A stretch of 64,000 nucleotides of DNA, taken from NCBI RefSeq assembly GCF_013167895.1, contig NZ_BLWC01000001.1, forward strand, positions 1,364,001 through 1,428,000. The letters run 5' to 3'. The DNA is from Streptomyces fulvorobeus. Lineage in GTDB: Bacteria; Actinomycetota; Actinomycetes; Streptomycetales; Streptomycetaceae. Position numbers and translations under genes: made by a program. How positions within the stretch are numbered: the stretch's first letter is position 1; each line of letters opens with the position of its first letter. Shown piece after piece: positions 19,505 to 29,181 of this stretch. The notes under the pieces are model-generated. The model searched no databases. It was given only the letters and a program-made list of their open reading frames with translations, and had not been told where the DNA came from.

Positions 19505-20937
19505 CGGGGTGTGCTGCCTTCCGCGAGGGCGTCTGTGACGGTGGTGACGAGGTCGATGAGGGTGTGGAGGTCGTCGGGGGTGGTGTGGGGGTTGAGGAGG
19601 GTGGCTTTCAGCCAGCGGCGGCCCTGGGCTTCGGCGCGGCCGAGTACGGCGTGGCCGCGGTTGAGGAGGGTGCGGCGGATGGTGGCGACGGTGTGGTCGG
19701 AGGCGCCGGTGGGGCGGAAGAGGACGGTGCTGATGGTGGGGCGGTCGTAGAGGTCGAGGGTGGGGTGGGTGGTGATGAGGTCGGCGAGGTGGTGGGCGGT
19801 GGCGATGGTGCGGTCGATGAGGTCGGCGAGTCCGGTGCGGCCGAGTGCCTGGAGGGTGACGGCGATTTTGAGGGCGTCGGGTCTGCGGGTGGTGCGCAGG
19901 GAGCGGCCGAGGAGGTCGGGGAGGCCGGCTTCGGTGTCGTCGTCGGCGTTGAGGTAGGGGGCGTGGTGGTGGAGTGGGTCGAGGTGGTGGTGGTCGGGGA
20001 CGGCGAGGAGTGAGGCGGAGGCGGGTTGCCAGCCGAGTTTGTGCAGGTCGAAGGTGACGCTGTGGGCGCGGTCGAGGCCGTGGAGTGTGCCGCGGTGGGT
20101 GGGGCTGAAGAGGAGTGGTCCGCCGTAGGCGGCGTCGATGTGGAGTTCGGCGCCGTGGGTGGTGCAGAGGTCGGCGATGGCGTCGATGGGGTCGATCTGT
20201 CCGGTGTCGGTGGTGCCGGCGGTGGCGGTGACGAGGAGGGGGTGGTGGTGAAGGCGGGTGAGGGTTTCGTCGAGTGCGGTGAGGTCGATGACGCCTGTGG
20301 GGGCGGGGATGACGGTGGGTTCGGGGAGTCCGAGGAGCCAGGTGGCGCGGTGGATGCTGTGGTGGGCGTTGGCTCCGCGGATGGTCTGTACGGGGCCGTG
20401 GCGTTCGCGGGCGAGGAGAAGGGCGAGTTGGTTGGCTTCGGTGCCGCCGGTGGTGATGACGGCGTCTGGTGTGGTGGCGTGGGGGTAGATCTCGGCGGCG
20501 AGTGCGGCGGTGAGGTCGGTTTCGAGGGTGGAGGCGGCGGGGGCCTGGTCCCAGGAGTCCATGGAGGGGTTGAGTGCGCTGGCGGCGAGGTCGGCGGCGG
20601 CGGCGAGTGCGAGGGGTGGGGTGTGGAGGTGGGCGGCGCAGTGGGGGTGTGCGGGGTCTGCGGCGCCTTCGGCGAGTGCGGTGACGAGGGTGCGCAGGGC
20701 GTGTTCGGCGCCGACTCCGGTGTGCGGGATGAGGGGGTGGCCTGTGGTGCGCATGCGGGCGGTGGTGGTGTGGGGTCCGCCTGCGGGCAGGGGGCCGCCG
20801 CGCCGGTCCGCTCCTTGCTGGAGGGCGTCGAGGACCGTGTCGAGGAGGGGGCGCAGGGCGGCGGGGCCTGCGGTGCCTCCGGCGAGGGGTGGGGTGGGCA
20901 TGGGTGGTGGGCCCTTCGGGTGCGCGGGGGTGGACAT
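19501..20937 (-). CDS. PLP-dependent group II decarboxylase (DesA-like)
   Basis: This 478-residue enzyme resembles the lysine/diaminobutyrate decarboxylases of siderophore clusters. TTGGTEANQLALLLAR and HIDAAYGGPLLFS contact the cofactor. The lysine in FDLHKLGWQP forms the Schiff base. Coupled to the N-hydroxylase, it probably supplies cadaverine or a related diamine. Start 20937 is the first ATG; an internal ATG 12 codons later is possible. I looked for a DmdR/IdeR iron box (TTAGGTTAGG type) upstream and found none. Confidence 0.88.
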   Translation of the reverse strand: MSTPAHPKGPPPMPTPPLAGGTAGPAALRPLLDTVLDALQQGADRRGGPLPAGGPHTTTARMRTTGHPLIPHTGVGAEHALRTLVTALAEGAADPAHPHCAAHLHTPPLALAAAADLAASALNPSMDSWDQAPAASTLETDLTAALAAEIYPHATTPDAVITTGGTEANQLALLLARERHGPVQTIRGANAHHSIHRATWLLGLPEPTVIPAPTGVIDLTALDETLTRLHHHPLLVTATAGTTDTGQIDPIDAIADLCTTHGAELHIDAAYGGPLLFSPTHRGTLHGLDRAHSVTFDLHKLGWQPASASLLAVPDHHHLDPLHHHAPYLNADDDTEAGLPDLLGRSLRTTRRPDALKIAVTLQALGRTGLADLIDRTIATAHHLADLITTHPTLDLYDRPTISTVLFRPTGASDHTVATIRRTLLNRGHAVLGRAEAQGRRWLKATLLNPHTTPDDLHTLIDLVTTVTDALAEGSTPR

Positions 20938-21049
20938 GCCAGCTTGTCCGGGTTTCGTGCGGCGCGGCCGAAGAGCTCAACGATTCGGACTCTAAAGGGG
21001 TACTGCTGGTCGGTCGGGTCCGTTTGCCGGGGGTTCGCCTGCTATGGGT

Positions 21050-21085
21050 GTGCCCGGTCGCCCTTGGGGAGGGGCGGCCGGGCAC
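21050..21085 (-). terminator. Hairpin downstream of pepN
   Basis: A 14-bp stem with one G-T pair (21050-21063 with 21072-21085) encloses an 8-nt loop. It lies 25 bp past the pepN stop in the direction of its transcription. Confidence 0.7.
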
Positions 21086-21109
21086 GGGTGGGGGGTGGGG
21101 CGGGGTGGG

Positions 21110-23614
21110 TCAGTGGGTGTCGCGGACGGTGAGGGCGCGGCGGAGGTCGTCGAGCTGGTCGGTGAGTTTGCGGCGCAGGGCGGGGGTGAGGGTCTGGTCG
21201 TCGAGGGCGCGGGTGCCGAGGTCGAGGCTCGGGGTGTCGACGGTGGTGGCGGGGAAGGCGTAGCGTCCGGCTGCTTCGGCGATGGCGGGGCCGCGGCGCA
21301 GGGCGAGGGCGGTCGCCGCGGGGTAGTAGCGGGGTACGTACTCGCGTACGAGTTCGTCCTGTTCGGGTTGCCAGAAGCCTTGGGCGGTGGCGGTGAAGAG
21401 GTAGTTGGAGAGGGTGTCGTCGCCGAACATGGCGTGCCAGGCGGCGGCTTTGGCTTCGGGGGTGGGGAGGGCGGCCCGGCAGCGGGCGGCGCCTTCCTGT
21501 CCGGTGGCGCTGGGGTCCTGGGCGAGTTCGGCGTCGATGGTGGCCTGGTCGGTGGCGCCGAGGACGGCGAGGCGGGTGAGGATGCGCCAGCGGAGTTCGG
21601 GGTCGAGTTCGGGTCCGCCGGGGACGGTGCCGCCGGTGAGCCAGTCCTGGATGCAGTCGGGCTGGGTGGCGGCGTCGATGAAGTGGCGTACGGCGATGAG
21701 GCGCAGGCCGGGTGCGGAGCCGTCCTCGGTGCGGCGGATCAGGTCGCGGCAGATGGTGGTGAGGGTGGCGAGGGCGGTGGGGCGGTGCTCGGGAGCCAGG
21801 TAGCGGTCGGTGATGTGGAGGGCGGCGAAGGAGAGGACTCCCTGGACGACGGCGAGGTCGGATTCGTGCGGGAGGTGGGTGCGGGCTGCGGCCAGGTAGG
21901 CGGCGGGGGCGAGTTCGCCGTCGCGGACCATGTCGCGTGCGGTGTTCCAGAGGAGGGCGCGGGTCAGCGGGTCGGGGATGCCGGAGAGGGAGCGCAGGGC
22001 GGTTTCCCAGGACTCGGGGTCGAGGCGGATCTTGGCGTAGGTGAGGTCGTTGTCGTTGAGGACGAGGAGGGCGGGGCGGCGGCCGGGCAGCGGGGCGGCG
22101 CTCTCGCTCTGGGGGACGTCGAGTTCGAAGCGTTCGCGCAGGACGAGCCGGTCGGGTCCTGACTGGGTGTCCAGGGTGTGCTCGTAGGCGCCGACGGTGA
22201 TGCGGTGGGGGCGGCTGCCGTCGTGGTCGACGGTGAGGGTCCACCGGCCGTCGCTCTCGCTGACCTGGGCGGTGAGGGTGTCGATGCCGGTGGTGCGCAG
22301 CCAGTGTCCGGCCCAGGCGTGGACGTCGCGGTCGGTGGCGGAGGCGAGGTTGTCGATAAAGTCGGCGAGGGTGGCGTTGGCGAATTTGTGGCGGGCGAAG
22401 TGGGTGTTGATGCCGGCGAGGAAGTCCTTCTCGCCGAGCCAGGCGACGAGCTGGCGCAGGGCGGACGCGCCCTTGGCGTAGCTGATGCCGTCGAAGTTGA
22501 GGAGGGCGGACGCGGTGTCGGGGACGGCGTCGGGGTCGGGGGCGACGGGGTGGGTGGAGGGGCGCTGGTCGGCGTCGTAGCCCCAGCCCTTGCGGGCGAC
22601 GCCGAACTCGACCCAGGTGTCGGTGAAGCGGGTGGCTTCGGCGAGGGTCTGGTAGCCCATGTACTCGGCGAAGGACTCGTTGAGCCAGATGTCGTCCCAC
22701 CAGGAGAGGGTGACGAGGTCGCCGAACCACATGTGGGCCATCTCGTGGGAGATGACCATGGCGCGGGTCTGGCGTTCGGTGTCGGTGACGGCGGAGCGGT
22801 AGACGAACTCGTCGCGGAAGGTGACGAGGCCGGGGTTCTCCATGGCGCCCGCGTTGAATTCGGGGACGAATGCCTGGTCGTACGAGTCGAAGGGGTAGGG
22901 CTCGTCGAACTTCTCGTGGTACCGGTCGAAGCAGGCGCGGGTGATGTCGAGGATCTCGTCGGCGTCGGCGTCGAGATAGGGGGCGAGGGAGCGGCGGCAA
23001 TGGATGCCGAAGGGCAGTCCGGCGTGTTCGGTGGTGATCGAGTACCAGGGGCCGGCGGCGACGGCGACGAGGTAGGTGGAGATGCGGGGGGTGGGGGCGA
23101 TGGACCAGCGGCCGTCGCCGGTGTGTTCGGCGGTTCCGTTGCCGAGGACGGTCCAGCCGGTGGGGGCGGTGACGGTGATCTCGAAGACGGATTTGAGGTC
23201 GGGCTGGTCGAACGCGGCGAAGACGCGCTGGACGTCGTCCATGAAGAGCTGGGTGTAGAGGTATGTCTCACCGTCGGTGGGGTCGGTGAAGCGGTGCATG
23301 CCTTCGCCGGTGCGGCTGTAGCGCATGGCGGCGTCGGCGCGCAGTTCGTGCGGGCCCTCGGTGAGTGCGGTGAGGGGGTAGCGGCTGTCGACGAGGAGGT
23401 CCGGGTCGAGGGGGTGTCCGTCCAGCGTGAGGGAGCGCAGGGTGGCGGGCTTGAGCTCGACGAACGTGTCTCCGGCCGCGTGGGCGGTGAAGTGGATGAC
23501 GGTGCGGGAGTCGAAGGTCTCCTCGCCGGTGGTGAGATCGAGGTCGATCGTGTACCTGTGTACGTCGAGGAGCTGGGCTCGGGTCTGCGCTTCGCTGCGC
23601 GTCAGTACGGACAT
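21110..23614 (-). CDS. pepN: Aminopeptidase N (M1 family)
   Basis: This 834-residue zinc aminopeptidase removes N-terminal residues from peptides in the cytoplasm. The substrate-anchoring GAMEN motif lies near residue 257. The zinc site HEMAHMWFGD (about residues 290-299) is followed by the second glutamate in NESFAEYMG. An ERAP1-like C-terminal domain completes it. ATG 23614 matches the family start (MSVLTRSEAQTRAQLL); the frame is open further upstream, but that stretch looks non-coding. It stands alone, followed by a hairpin. Confidence 0.96.
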   Translation of the reverse strand: MSVLTRSEAQTRAQLLDVHRYTIDLDLTTGEETFDSRTVIHFTAHAAGDTFVELKPATLRSLTLDGHPLDPDLLVDSRYPLTALTEGPHELRADAAMRYSRTGEGMHRFTDPTDGETYLYTQLFMDDVQRVFAAFDQPDLKSVFEITVTAPTGWTVLGNGTAEHTGDGRWSIAPTPRISTYLVAVAAGPWYSITTEHAGLPFGIHCRRSLAPYLDADADEILDITRACFDRYHEKFDEPYPFDSYDQAFVPEFNAGAMENPGLVTFRDEFVYRSAVTDTERQTRAMVISHEMAHMWFGDLVTLSWWDDIWLNESFAEYMGYQTLAEATRFTDTWVEFGVARKGWGYDADQRPSTHPVAPDPDAVPDTASALLNFDGISYAKGASALRQLVAWLGEKDFLAGINTHFARHKFANATLADFIDNLASATDRDVHAWAGHWLRTTGIDTLTAQVSESDGRWTLTVDHDGSRPHRITVGAYEHTLDTQSGPDRLVLRERFELDVPQSESAAPLPGRRPALLVLNDNDLTYAKIRLDPESWETALRSLSGIPDPLTRALLWNTARDMVRDGELAPAAYLAAARTHLPHESDLAVVQGVLSFAALHITDRYLAPEHRPTALATLTTICRDLIRRTEDGSAPGLRLIAVRHFIDAATQPDCIQDWLTGGTVPGGPELDPELRWRILTRLAVLGATDQATIDAELAQDPSATGQEGAARCRAALPTPEAKAAAWHAMFGDDTLSNYLFTATAQGFWQPEQDELVREYVPRYYPAATALALRRGPAIAEAAGRYAFPATTVDTPSLDLGTRALDDQTLTPALRRKLTDQLDDLRRALTVRDTH

Positions 23615-23702
23615 GCGCCCATGCTGCCGTACGCGTGCGAGGGTGTGCAGCCGGGTTCCCGCAGAGCTGGGTGCGGGGGTGGGTGGTCCGGTGGGGCCGG
23701 GT

Positions 23703-24029
23703 TCAGGTGGTGTCGCCGTTCGCTGACTCCTCGGCGATCCGTTCGTGGTGGCGGATGACTTCGGCCACGACGAAGTTGAGGAGTTTCTCGGCGAACGCGG
23801 GGTCGAGTTTCGCGCTTTCGGCGAGTTGGCGCAGCCGGGCGATCTGGCGGCCTTCGCGGGCGGGGTCGGCGGGCGGCAGCTGGTGCTGGGCCTTGAGGTG
23901 GCCGACCTGCTGGGTGCATTTGAAGCGTTCGGCGAGCATGTGGACGACTGCGGCGTCGATGTTGTCGATGCTCTCACGCAGCCGGTTCAGTTCGGCGCGT
24001 ACGGACTCGTCGATGTCGCTCGTGGTCAT
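23703..24029 (-). CDS. Chorismate mutase (AroQ class)
   Basis: This 108-residue all-helical AroQ-fold protein converts chorismate to prephenate for Phe/Tyr synthesis. The conserved LNRLRESIDNIDAAVVHMLAERF core, the later RQIARLRQLAE and the C-terminal RHHERIAEE helix hold active-site Arg, Lys and Glu residues. ATG 24029 gives the usual length for a monofunctional enzyme. It lies 88 bp upstream of pepN on the same strand. Confidence 0.9.
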   Translation of the reverse strand: MTTSDIDESVRAELNRLRESIDNIDAAVVHMLAERFKCTQQVGHLKAQHQLPPADPAREGRQIARLRQLAESAKLDPAFAEKLLNFVVAEVIRHHERIAEESANGDTT

Positions 24030-24149
24030 GGTCAGGGAGCTTAAACGAGAGGTGTCGTCCGGTGGGGGCCGATGGGTGTGTGCAATGGGGTATCCGGCCG
24101 CCCGGGACACTGCACTGACCGGCTGTACGTGCCGGTCCGGTGCTGCCGG

Positions 24150-24182
24150 CCGGTTCCGGCGGGGTGCGGGTGCCGGAACCGG
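24150..24182 (-). terminator. Second hairpin downstream of the trypsin gene
   Basis: An 11-bp stem (24150-24160 with 24172-24182) has an 11-nt loop. It lies between the trypsin stop and the chorismate mutase start, and is probably a back-up terminator. Confidence 0.5.
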
Positions 24183-24212
24183 GGGCGTGGGCGTCCTGTT
24201 GGTGGAGCTGGG

Positions 24213-24245
24213 CCCGGGGGCGCGGGTGTGACCGGCGCCCCCGGG
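24213..24245 (-). terminator. Terminator of the trypsin gene
   Basis: An 11-bp perfect stem, CCCGGGGGCGC (24213-24223) with its complement (24235-24245), begins 28 bp past the trypsin stop codon. Confidence 0.65.
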
Positions 24246-24273
24246 GGTGGTCAGTGGTGACCGGGCTGAGGGG

Positions 24274-25146
<873 letters not shown>

Positions 25147-25277
25147 TTATCGGGAAGTGATCACCGCGTCCACAAGGCATACTTTCCAGCCACGCCCGCC
25201 GGGTGCACGGCGGCCGGCGGGCGCGCCTGGCGGCATACAGTGGAACTCCGCCGAGCGTTACGGATGGGGGTGCCGGC

Positions 25278-26171
25278 GTGCGTGAGGGCAGTCCGGTGGT
25301 CCACGGGTTCCCGCATATCGACACCGTCCGGCGCGCGATCACCGCGCTGTACCGGCGGATCTCCCGCGACGGTGTGCACGCGTACGCCACGAGCCTGGTA
25401 CCCGCCGACGCGGCCTTCTCCGACGTGGACGACGCGCGTGCGGGGGCCCAGCGGGTGGCGCACGCGATGGTCCAGCACCTGAGGCTGCCGGATGCGCGCA
25501 TGATCGTCGGCTTCCGGCGGATGGACCACGCCGCGAGCGTCGAACTGGCGGCGGGGCCCGAGTACTTCATCGAGCTCAACGACCGGTTCCGCACACACCG
25601 CCGGGACATCGGTGCCGCGCTGGCGCACGAGGTCACGCACGTCCTGCTGCACCGGCTGGGACTGGAGTTCCCCGGCACGCGCGACAACGAGATCCTGACC
25701 GACACGGTGGCCGCGTACCTCGGGGCGGGCTGGCTGCTGCTCGACGCCTTCCGTGAGGACGCGACGTCCAGCCAGAAGCTCGGCTATCTCACACCGGAGG
25801 AGTTCGGATACGTCCTGGCGAAGCGGGCGCTGGTCTTCGACGAGGACCCCTCGCCGTGGTTCACCAGCCCGCAGGCGTACACGGCGTACACGAAGGGGCG
25901 GGAACTGGCCCTGCGCGACGGGCGGCAGCCGCCGCTGACGGAGGCGGGGTGGGCGGGCCGGCGCCGTTACGCGAAGGAGCGGCGGTACGCGCGCGAGCAC
26001 CCGGGAGCCGTCGCGGACCCGGCCGCCCCGTACGCGTTCGAGGGCGGTGGTGCGGGACTGCGGGTGTCGTTCGGCTGCCCCACGTGCCACCAGCGCCTGA
26101 GGATGCCGGTACGGGGGCGGGTGCGGGTGCGCTGCGGGGTGTGCCGGATGGTGCTGGAGTGCGATACGTGA
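25278..26171 (+). CDS. Putative metallopeptidase with HExxH motif and C-terminal zinc ribbon
   Basis: This 297-residue soluble protein is of unknown function. HEVTHVLLH near residue 122 is a zinc-metallopeptidase signature, followed after about 18 residues by an acidic NEILTD stretch that could give a third ligand. The C-terminus has two CxxC pairs (CPTC and CGVC), a likely zinc ribbon. No signal peptide is visible. GTG 25278 is chosen because GGGGG lies just before it; a longer start near 25203 exists. Peptidase activity is inferred from one motif only. Confidence 0.7.
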   Translation: MREGSPVVHGFPHIDTVRRAITALYRRISRDGVHAYATSLVPADAAFSDVDDARAGAQRVAHAMVQHLRLPDARMIVGFRRMDHAASVELAAGPEYFIELNDRFRTHRRDIGAALAHEVTHVLLHRLGLEFPGTRDNEILTDTVAAYLGAGWLLLDAFREDATSSQKLGYLTPEEFGYVLAKRALVFDEDPSPWFTSPQAYTAYTKGRELALRDGRQPPLTEAGWAGRRRYAKERRYAREHPGAVADPAAPYAFEGGGAGLRVSFGCPTCHQRLRMPVRGRVRVRCGVCRMVLECDT

Positions 26172-26173
26172 AA

Positions 26174-26201
26174 AAGGGGCGGGCGCCTGGCCCGACCCCT
26201 T
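26174..26201. terminator. Terminator between the metallopeptidase and helicase genes
   Basis: AAGGGG/CCCCTT plus GGGC/GCCC arms (26174-26184 with 26190-26201) form a hairpin. On the minus strand it is followed by a T-run (26175-26171), so it suits the helicase transcript best. Confidence 0.7.
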
Positions 26202-26308
26202 CGCCCTCCCCCGCCGGACGGGCTCGTCCGGCCCGACCGTGTGCGGGGCGAGCCCCGCGAGCGGGGACGGAGCGGGACCAGGTGGCCGGTCACCGCTCCG
26301 TCGTCGTA

Positions 26309-27961
26309 CTACGCCGCCCGGCGACCGCGCGAGGCGGAGCCACCACGGCCGGCTCCGGCCGCACGGCCCGCACCACCGGAACGGCCCGCCCCGGCGCCCC
26401 GGGACTCACCGCCACCGCGTGCGGACCCCGCACCACCGGTACGCGCCTCGCCACCGGTGCCACCGGCGCCACCCGCACCACCCGCACCACCGCGGCGCCC
26501 GCGGCCCCGGGTCCCGGCTCGGAATCCGCCGGACGTCGCGCCCGCCGCGCCGCCGGCTGACCGTGTGCGCGGCTTCGGCTGGGCCTGCTGCGGAACCTCG
26601 ATGACGATCGCGATACCGGAGGGCTCGCGGGCCCCCGTGATCCGGACCAGTTCCTCGTCGCTCGACTTGATGCGGGTGGTGTGCGGGGCGATGCCCGCGT
26701 CCTGCATCAGCCGCGTCATCTCGCGCTTCTCCTCGGGCAGCACCAGCGTGACGACGCTGCCTGACTCCCCGGCACGTGCCGTGCGCCCGCCGCGGTGGAG
26801 GTAGTCCTTGTGATCGGTGGGCGGGTCCACGTTGACGACCAGGTCGAGGTCGTCGACGTGGATGCCACGGGCTGCCACGTTGGTCGCCACGAGCGCGGTG
26901 ACCTCGCCGGTCTTGAACTGGTCCAGCGTCCGGTTGCGCTGCGGCTGGGACCGGCCGCCGTGCAGGGCGGCGGCCCTGACACCGCTGGCGAGCAGGCGCT
27001 TGGCGAAGCGGTCGGCGGCGCGCTTGGTGTCGACGAACATGATCACGCGGCCCTGGCGGGCGGCGATCCTGAGGGCGACGGCCTTCTTGTCGGTCTCGTC
27101 CATGACATGCAGCACGTGGTGCTCCATGGTGGTGACCGCACCGGCCGACGGGTCGACGGAGTGCACGACCGGGTCGGTGAGGAACATCTTCACCAGGCGG
27201 TCGATGTTCTTGTCCAGGGTCGCGGAGAACAGCATCCGCTGACCGTCCGGCTCGACCTGCTTGAGCAGGGCGACGACCTGCGGCATGAAGCCCATGTCGG
27301 CCATCTGGTCGGCCTCGTCGAGGACGGTGATCGCGACCTCGTCGAGACGGCAGTCGCCGCGCTCGATGAGGTCCTTGAGGCGGCCCGGCGTGGCGACGAG
27401 CACCTCGGCACCACGGCGCAGCGTGCCGGACTGCTTGCTGATCGACATACCGCCGACGACGGTGGCGAGCCGCAGGTTCACGGCCGTGGCGTACGGCGTG
27501 AGGGCGTCACTGACCTGCTGGGCGAGCTCACGGGTCGGCACGAGGACCATCACCAGCGGCGCGCGCGGCTCGGCGCGGCGGCCGGCGGTGCGGGCCAGCA
27601 GGGCCAGGCCGAAGGCGAGCGTCTTGCCGGAACCGGTGCGGCCGCGGCCGAGGATGTCCCGGCCGGCCAGCGAGTTCGGCAGGGTGGCGCCCTGGATGGG
27701 GAACGGCTCGGTGACGCCCTGCGCGGTGAGCGTCTTGAGCAGTGCTGCGGGCATGTCCAGCTCGGCGAACGCCTCGACGGCGGGCAGGGCGGGGGTCATG
27801 GATTCCGGCAGGGCGAACTCACCCTGGGGAGCGGGGGCACGGCGCCTGGCCGGTGCCTTGCCGGCTCCCCGGCCGGTTGCCTGTGCCTGGACCGGGCCAC
27901 GTCCCCGGGTCGGACGGGTGGTGCGGGTGGCCGGTCGGTCCTGGCGTTCGGAGCGGGTCAT
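26309..27961 (-). CDS. DEAD-box ATP-dependent RNA helicase
   Basis: This 550-residue RNA helicase has the Q motif (TEPFPIQGATLP), Walker A GRGRTGSGKT, DEAD in VLDEADQMADMGF, SAT and the motif VI variant HRGGRTARAG. The N-terminal 50 residues are Arg/Pro/Gly-rich. The last 80 are a Gly/Arg/Ala low-complexity tail likely to bind RNA. It lies directly upstream, on the opposite side from its terminator, of a cold-shock gene on the same strand, a pairing that suits RNA remodelling in the cold. The start at 27961 has GGAGGG upstream. Confidence 0.94.
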   Translation of the reverse strand: MTRSERQDRPATRTTRPTRGRGPVQAQATGRGAGKAPARRRAPAPQGEFALPESMTPALPAVEAFAELDMPAALLKTLTAQGVTEPFPIQGATLPNSLAGRDILGRGRTGSGKTLAFGLALLARTAGRRAEPRAPLVMVLVPTRELAQQVSDALTPYATAVNLRLATVVGGMSISKQSGTLRRGAEVLVATPGRLKDLIERGDCRLDEVAITVLDEADQMADMGFMPQVVALLKQVEPDGQRMLFSATLDKNIDRLVKMFLTDPVVHSVDPSAGAVTTMEHHVLHVMDETDKKAVALRIAARQGRVIMFVDTKRAADRFAKRLLASGVRAAALHGGRSQPQRNRTLDQFKTGEVTALVATNVAARGIHVDDLDLVVNVDPPTDHKDYLHRGGRTARAGESGSVVTLVLPEEKREMTRLMQDAGIAPHTTRIKSSDEELVRITGAREPSGIAIVIEVPQQAQPKPRTRSAGGAAGATSGGFRAGTRGRGRRGGAGGAGGAGGTGGEARTGGAGSARGGGESRGAGAGRSGGAGRAAGAGRGGSASRGRRAA

Positions 27962-28071
27962 ACGGAATTGCCCTCCTGGGGGATTCCTGGGTTACTGCGG
28001 ACTGCTTGGTGGACTGCTTGATGTGCGCCCCAGGATGCAGCACAAAGCGGGATGTCCCGGAGACAGCACAA

Positions 28072-28106
28072 ACCGGGGCCCGCACCTTCACGGTGCGGGC
28101 CCCGGT
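28072..28106 (-). terminator. Terminator of the cold-shock gene
   Basis: A perfect 15-bp stem (28072-28086 with 28092-28106) and a 5-nt loop begin 22 bp past the csp stop codon. Confidence 0.85.
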
Positions 28107-28127
28107 CGCGAGGTACGCGTCCGGCGA

Positions 28128-28331
28128 TCAGGCCGGGACGATGTTCTCCGCCTGCGGGCCCTTCTGGCCCTGCGTGACGTCGAAGGAGACCTTCTGGCCC
28201 TCCTGGAGCTCACGGAAGCCCTGGGTGGCGATGTTCGAGTAGTGGGCGAAGACGTCGGCGCCGCCGCCGTCCTGCTCGATGAAGCCGAAGCCCTTTTCCG
28301 AGTTGAACCACTTCACGGTTCCAGTAGCCAT
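28128..28331 (-). CDS. Cold-shock protein (CspA family)
   Basis: This 67-residue single cold-shock domain binds single-stranded RNA and DNA through RNP1 (KGFGFI) and RNP2 (VFAHY). The start [17 protein letters not shown] is canonical, preceded by TTTTAGGAGATCGAC with a strong AGGAG site. The leader of about 100 nt is relatively AT-rich and holds a terminator-like hairpin. Confidence 0.97.
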   Translation of the reverse strand: MATGTVKWFNSEKGFGFIEQDGGGADVFAHYSNIATQGFRELQEGQKVSFDVTQGQKGPQAENIVPA

Positions 28332-28415
28332 GTCGATCTCCTAAAATAGGTGCAGTGCCGGAAATCCGCACTTTACGAATTCCAAGTCGCCGCATTGAGC
28401 CCCACCCGGAGAAAG

Positions 28416-28459
28416 CCGGAAAACAATAAAGCGCCTGAGGAAGCATTCCCGTCAGGCGC
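28416..28459 (-). promoter_or_regulatory. Terminator-like hairpin with T-rich tail upstream of csp
   Basis: Read towards csp, GCGCCTGA (28459-28452) pairs with TCAGGCGC (28438-28431) over a 13-nt loop, followed by TTTATTGTTTT. It lies about 100 nt before the csp start and 170 bp after the previous stop. It could end the upstream transcript or act as an attenuator in the csp leader. The rest of the 296-bp gap shows nothing else I recognise. Confidence 0.5.
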
Positions 28460-28627
28460 ACATAAAGTTCATGGGTACCAAAACTGCAACTGGACCACCG
28501 TAGCACGTCATCTCGCTCTGCGGGAGTCCTTGTGGATCACGCCACATCGAGCGGCGGGGAACGCGGGAAGGCGCCCCCCACGGAGCCGCCCGATGATCGT
28601 CGGTGCGGCTCCCAGGGGGCTGCGCTC

Positions 28628-29113
28628 TCACCCGTCGTTGGTCCGGCGGACCGTGCGCAGGGGGTGCCCCGGGCGCCACACCCGTACCACCAGGGTGTCA
28701 CCGCCCTCCAGGCCCGTGTGGACCACCTCGGTCAGCTCCGTACGGAACAGGTGGAACGGCACCGGCGGGCTCGCGTCCTCGATGAACCGCGCCAGCGTCG
28801 CCGGGTCGGTCACCTCGGCCGCGCGCCCGGAGATCCGGACATCGCCGTCCGCCATCTCCGCGCCGGCTCCCGGGTTGGCCTGCACCGCGAACCTGGGGTC
28901 GCGCCGCAGGTCCAGCGCCTTGCGCGAGTTCGGCATCATGCCGAGCAGCAGCTCGTCGTAGCGGAAGTCCACCTCCAGGCCGGTGACCCGGGGCGAGCCG
29001 TCCTTGCGGAGGGTCGCCAGGACATGGTGCCGGTACAGCTGGAAGCGCTTTCGCACGGTCTCGGCGAACGCCGGTTCCGCCGTCCTGAAATCTGCCCACG
29101 AACTCGATGTCAT
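28628..29113 (-). CDS. Pyridoxamine 5'-phosphate oxidase-family protein
   Basis: This 161-residue protein has the FMN-binding split-barrel fold. Typical features are the N-terminal ATLRKDGSPRVTGLEVDF strand pair, LDLRRDPRFAVQ and ADGDVRISGRAAEV. It lacks the full residue set of genuine PdxH and more likely binds FMN, F420 or haem in an undefined reaction. ATG 29113 gives the usual family length. Confidence 0.85.
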   Translation of the reverse strand: MTSSSWADFRTAEPAFAETVRKRFQLYRHHVLATLRKDGSPRVTGLEVDFRYDELLLGMMPNSRKALDLRRDPRFAVQANPGAGAEMADGDVRISGRAAEVTDPATLARFIEDASPPVPFHLFRTELTEVVHTGLEGGDTLVVRVWRPGHPLRTVRRTNDG

Positions 29114-29181
29114 GAGACCAGGGAACACGGGATACCCGACATCTTCTGTCCGGTTTCCCGAGCGTCACCGGGGCGGACGCC

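Noticed and set aside
20938..21049. Possible iron box (DmdR/IdeR) upstream of the DesA/DesB-like pair
   Set aside because: I looked for TTAGGTTAGG-type dyads on both strands and saw none. The nearest AT-rich bases (TTTAGAG) do not form a dyad.
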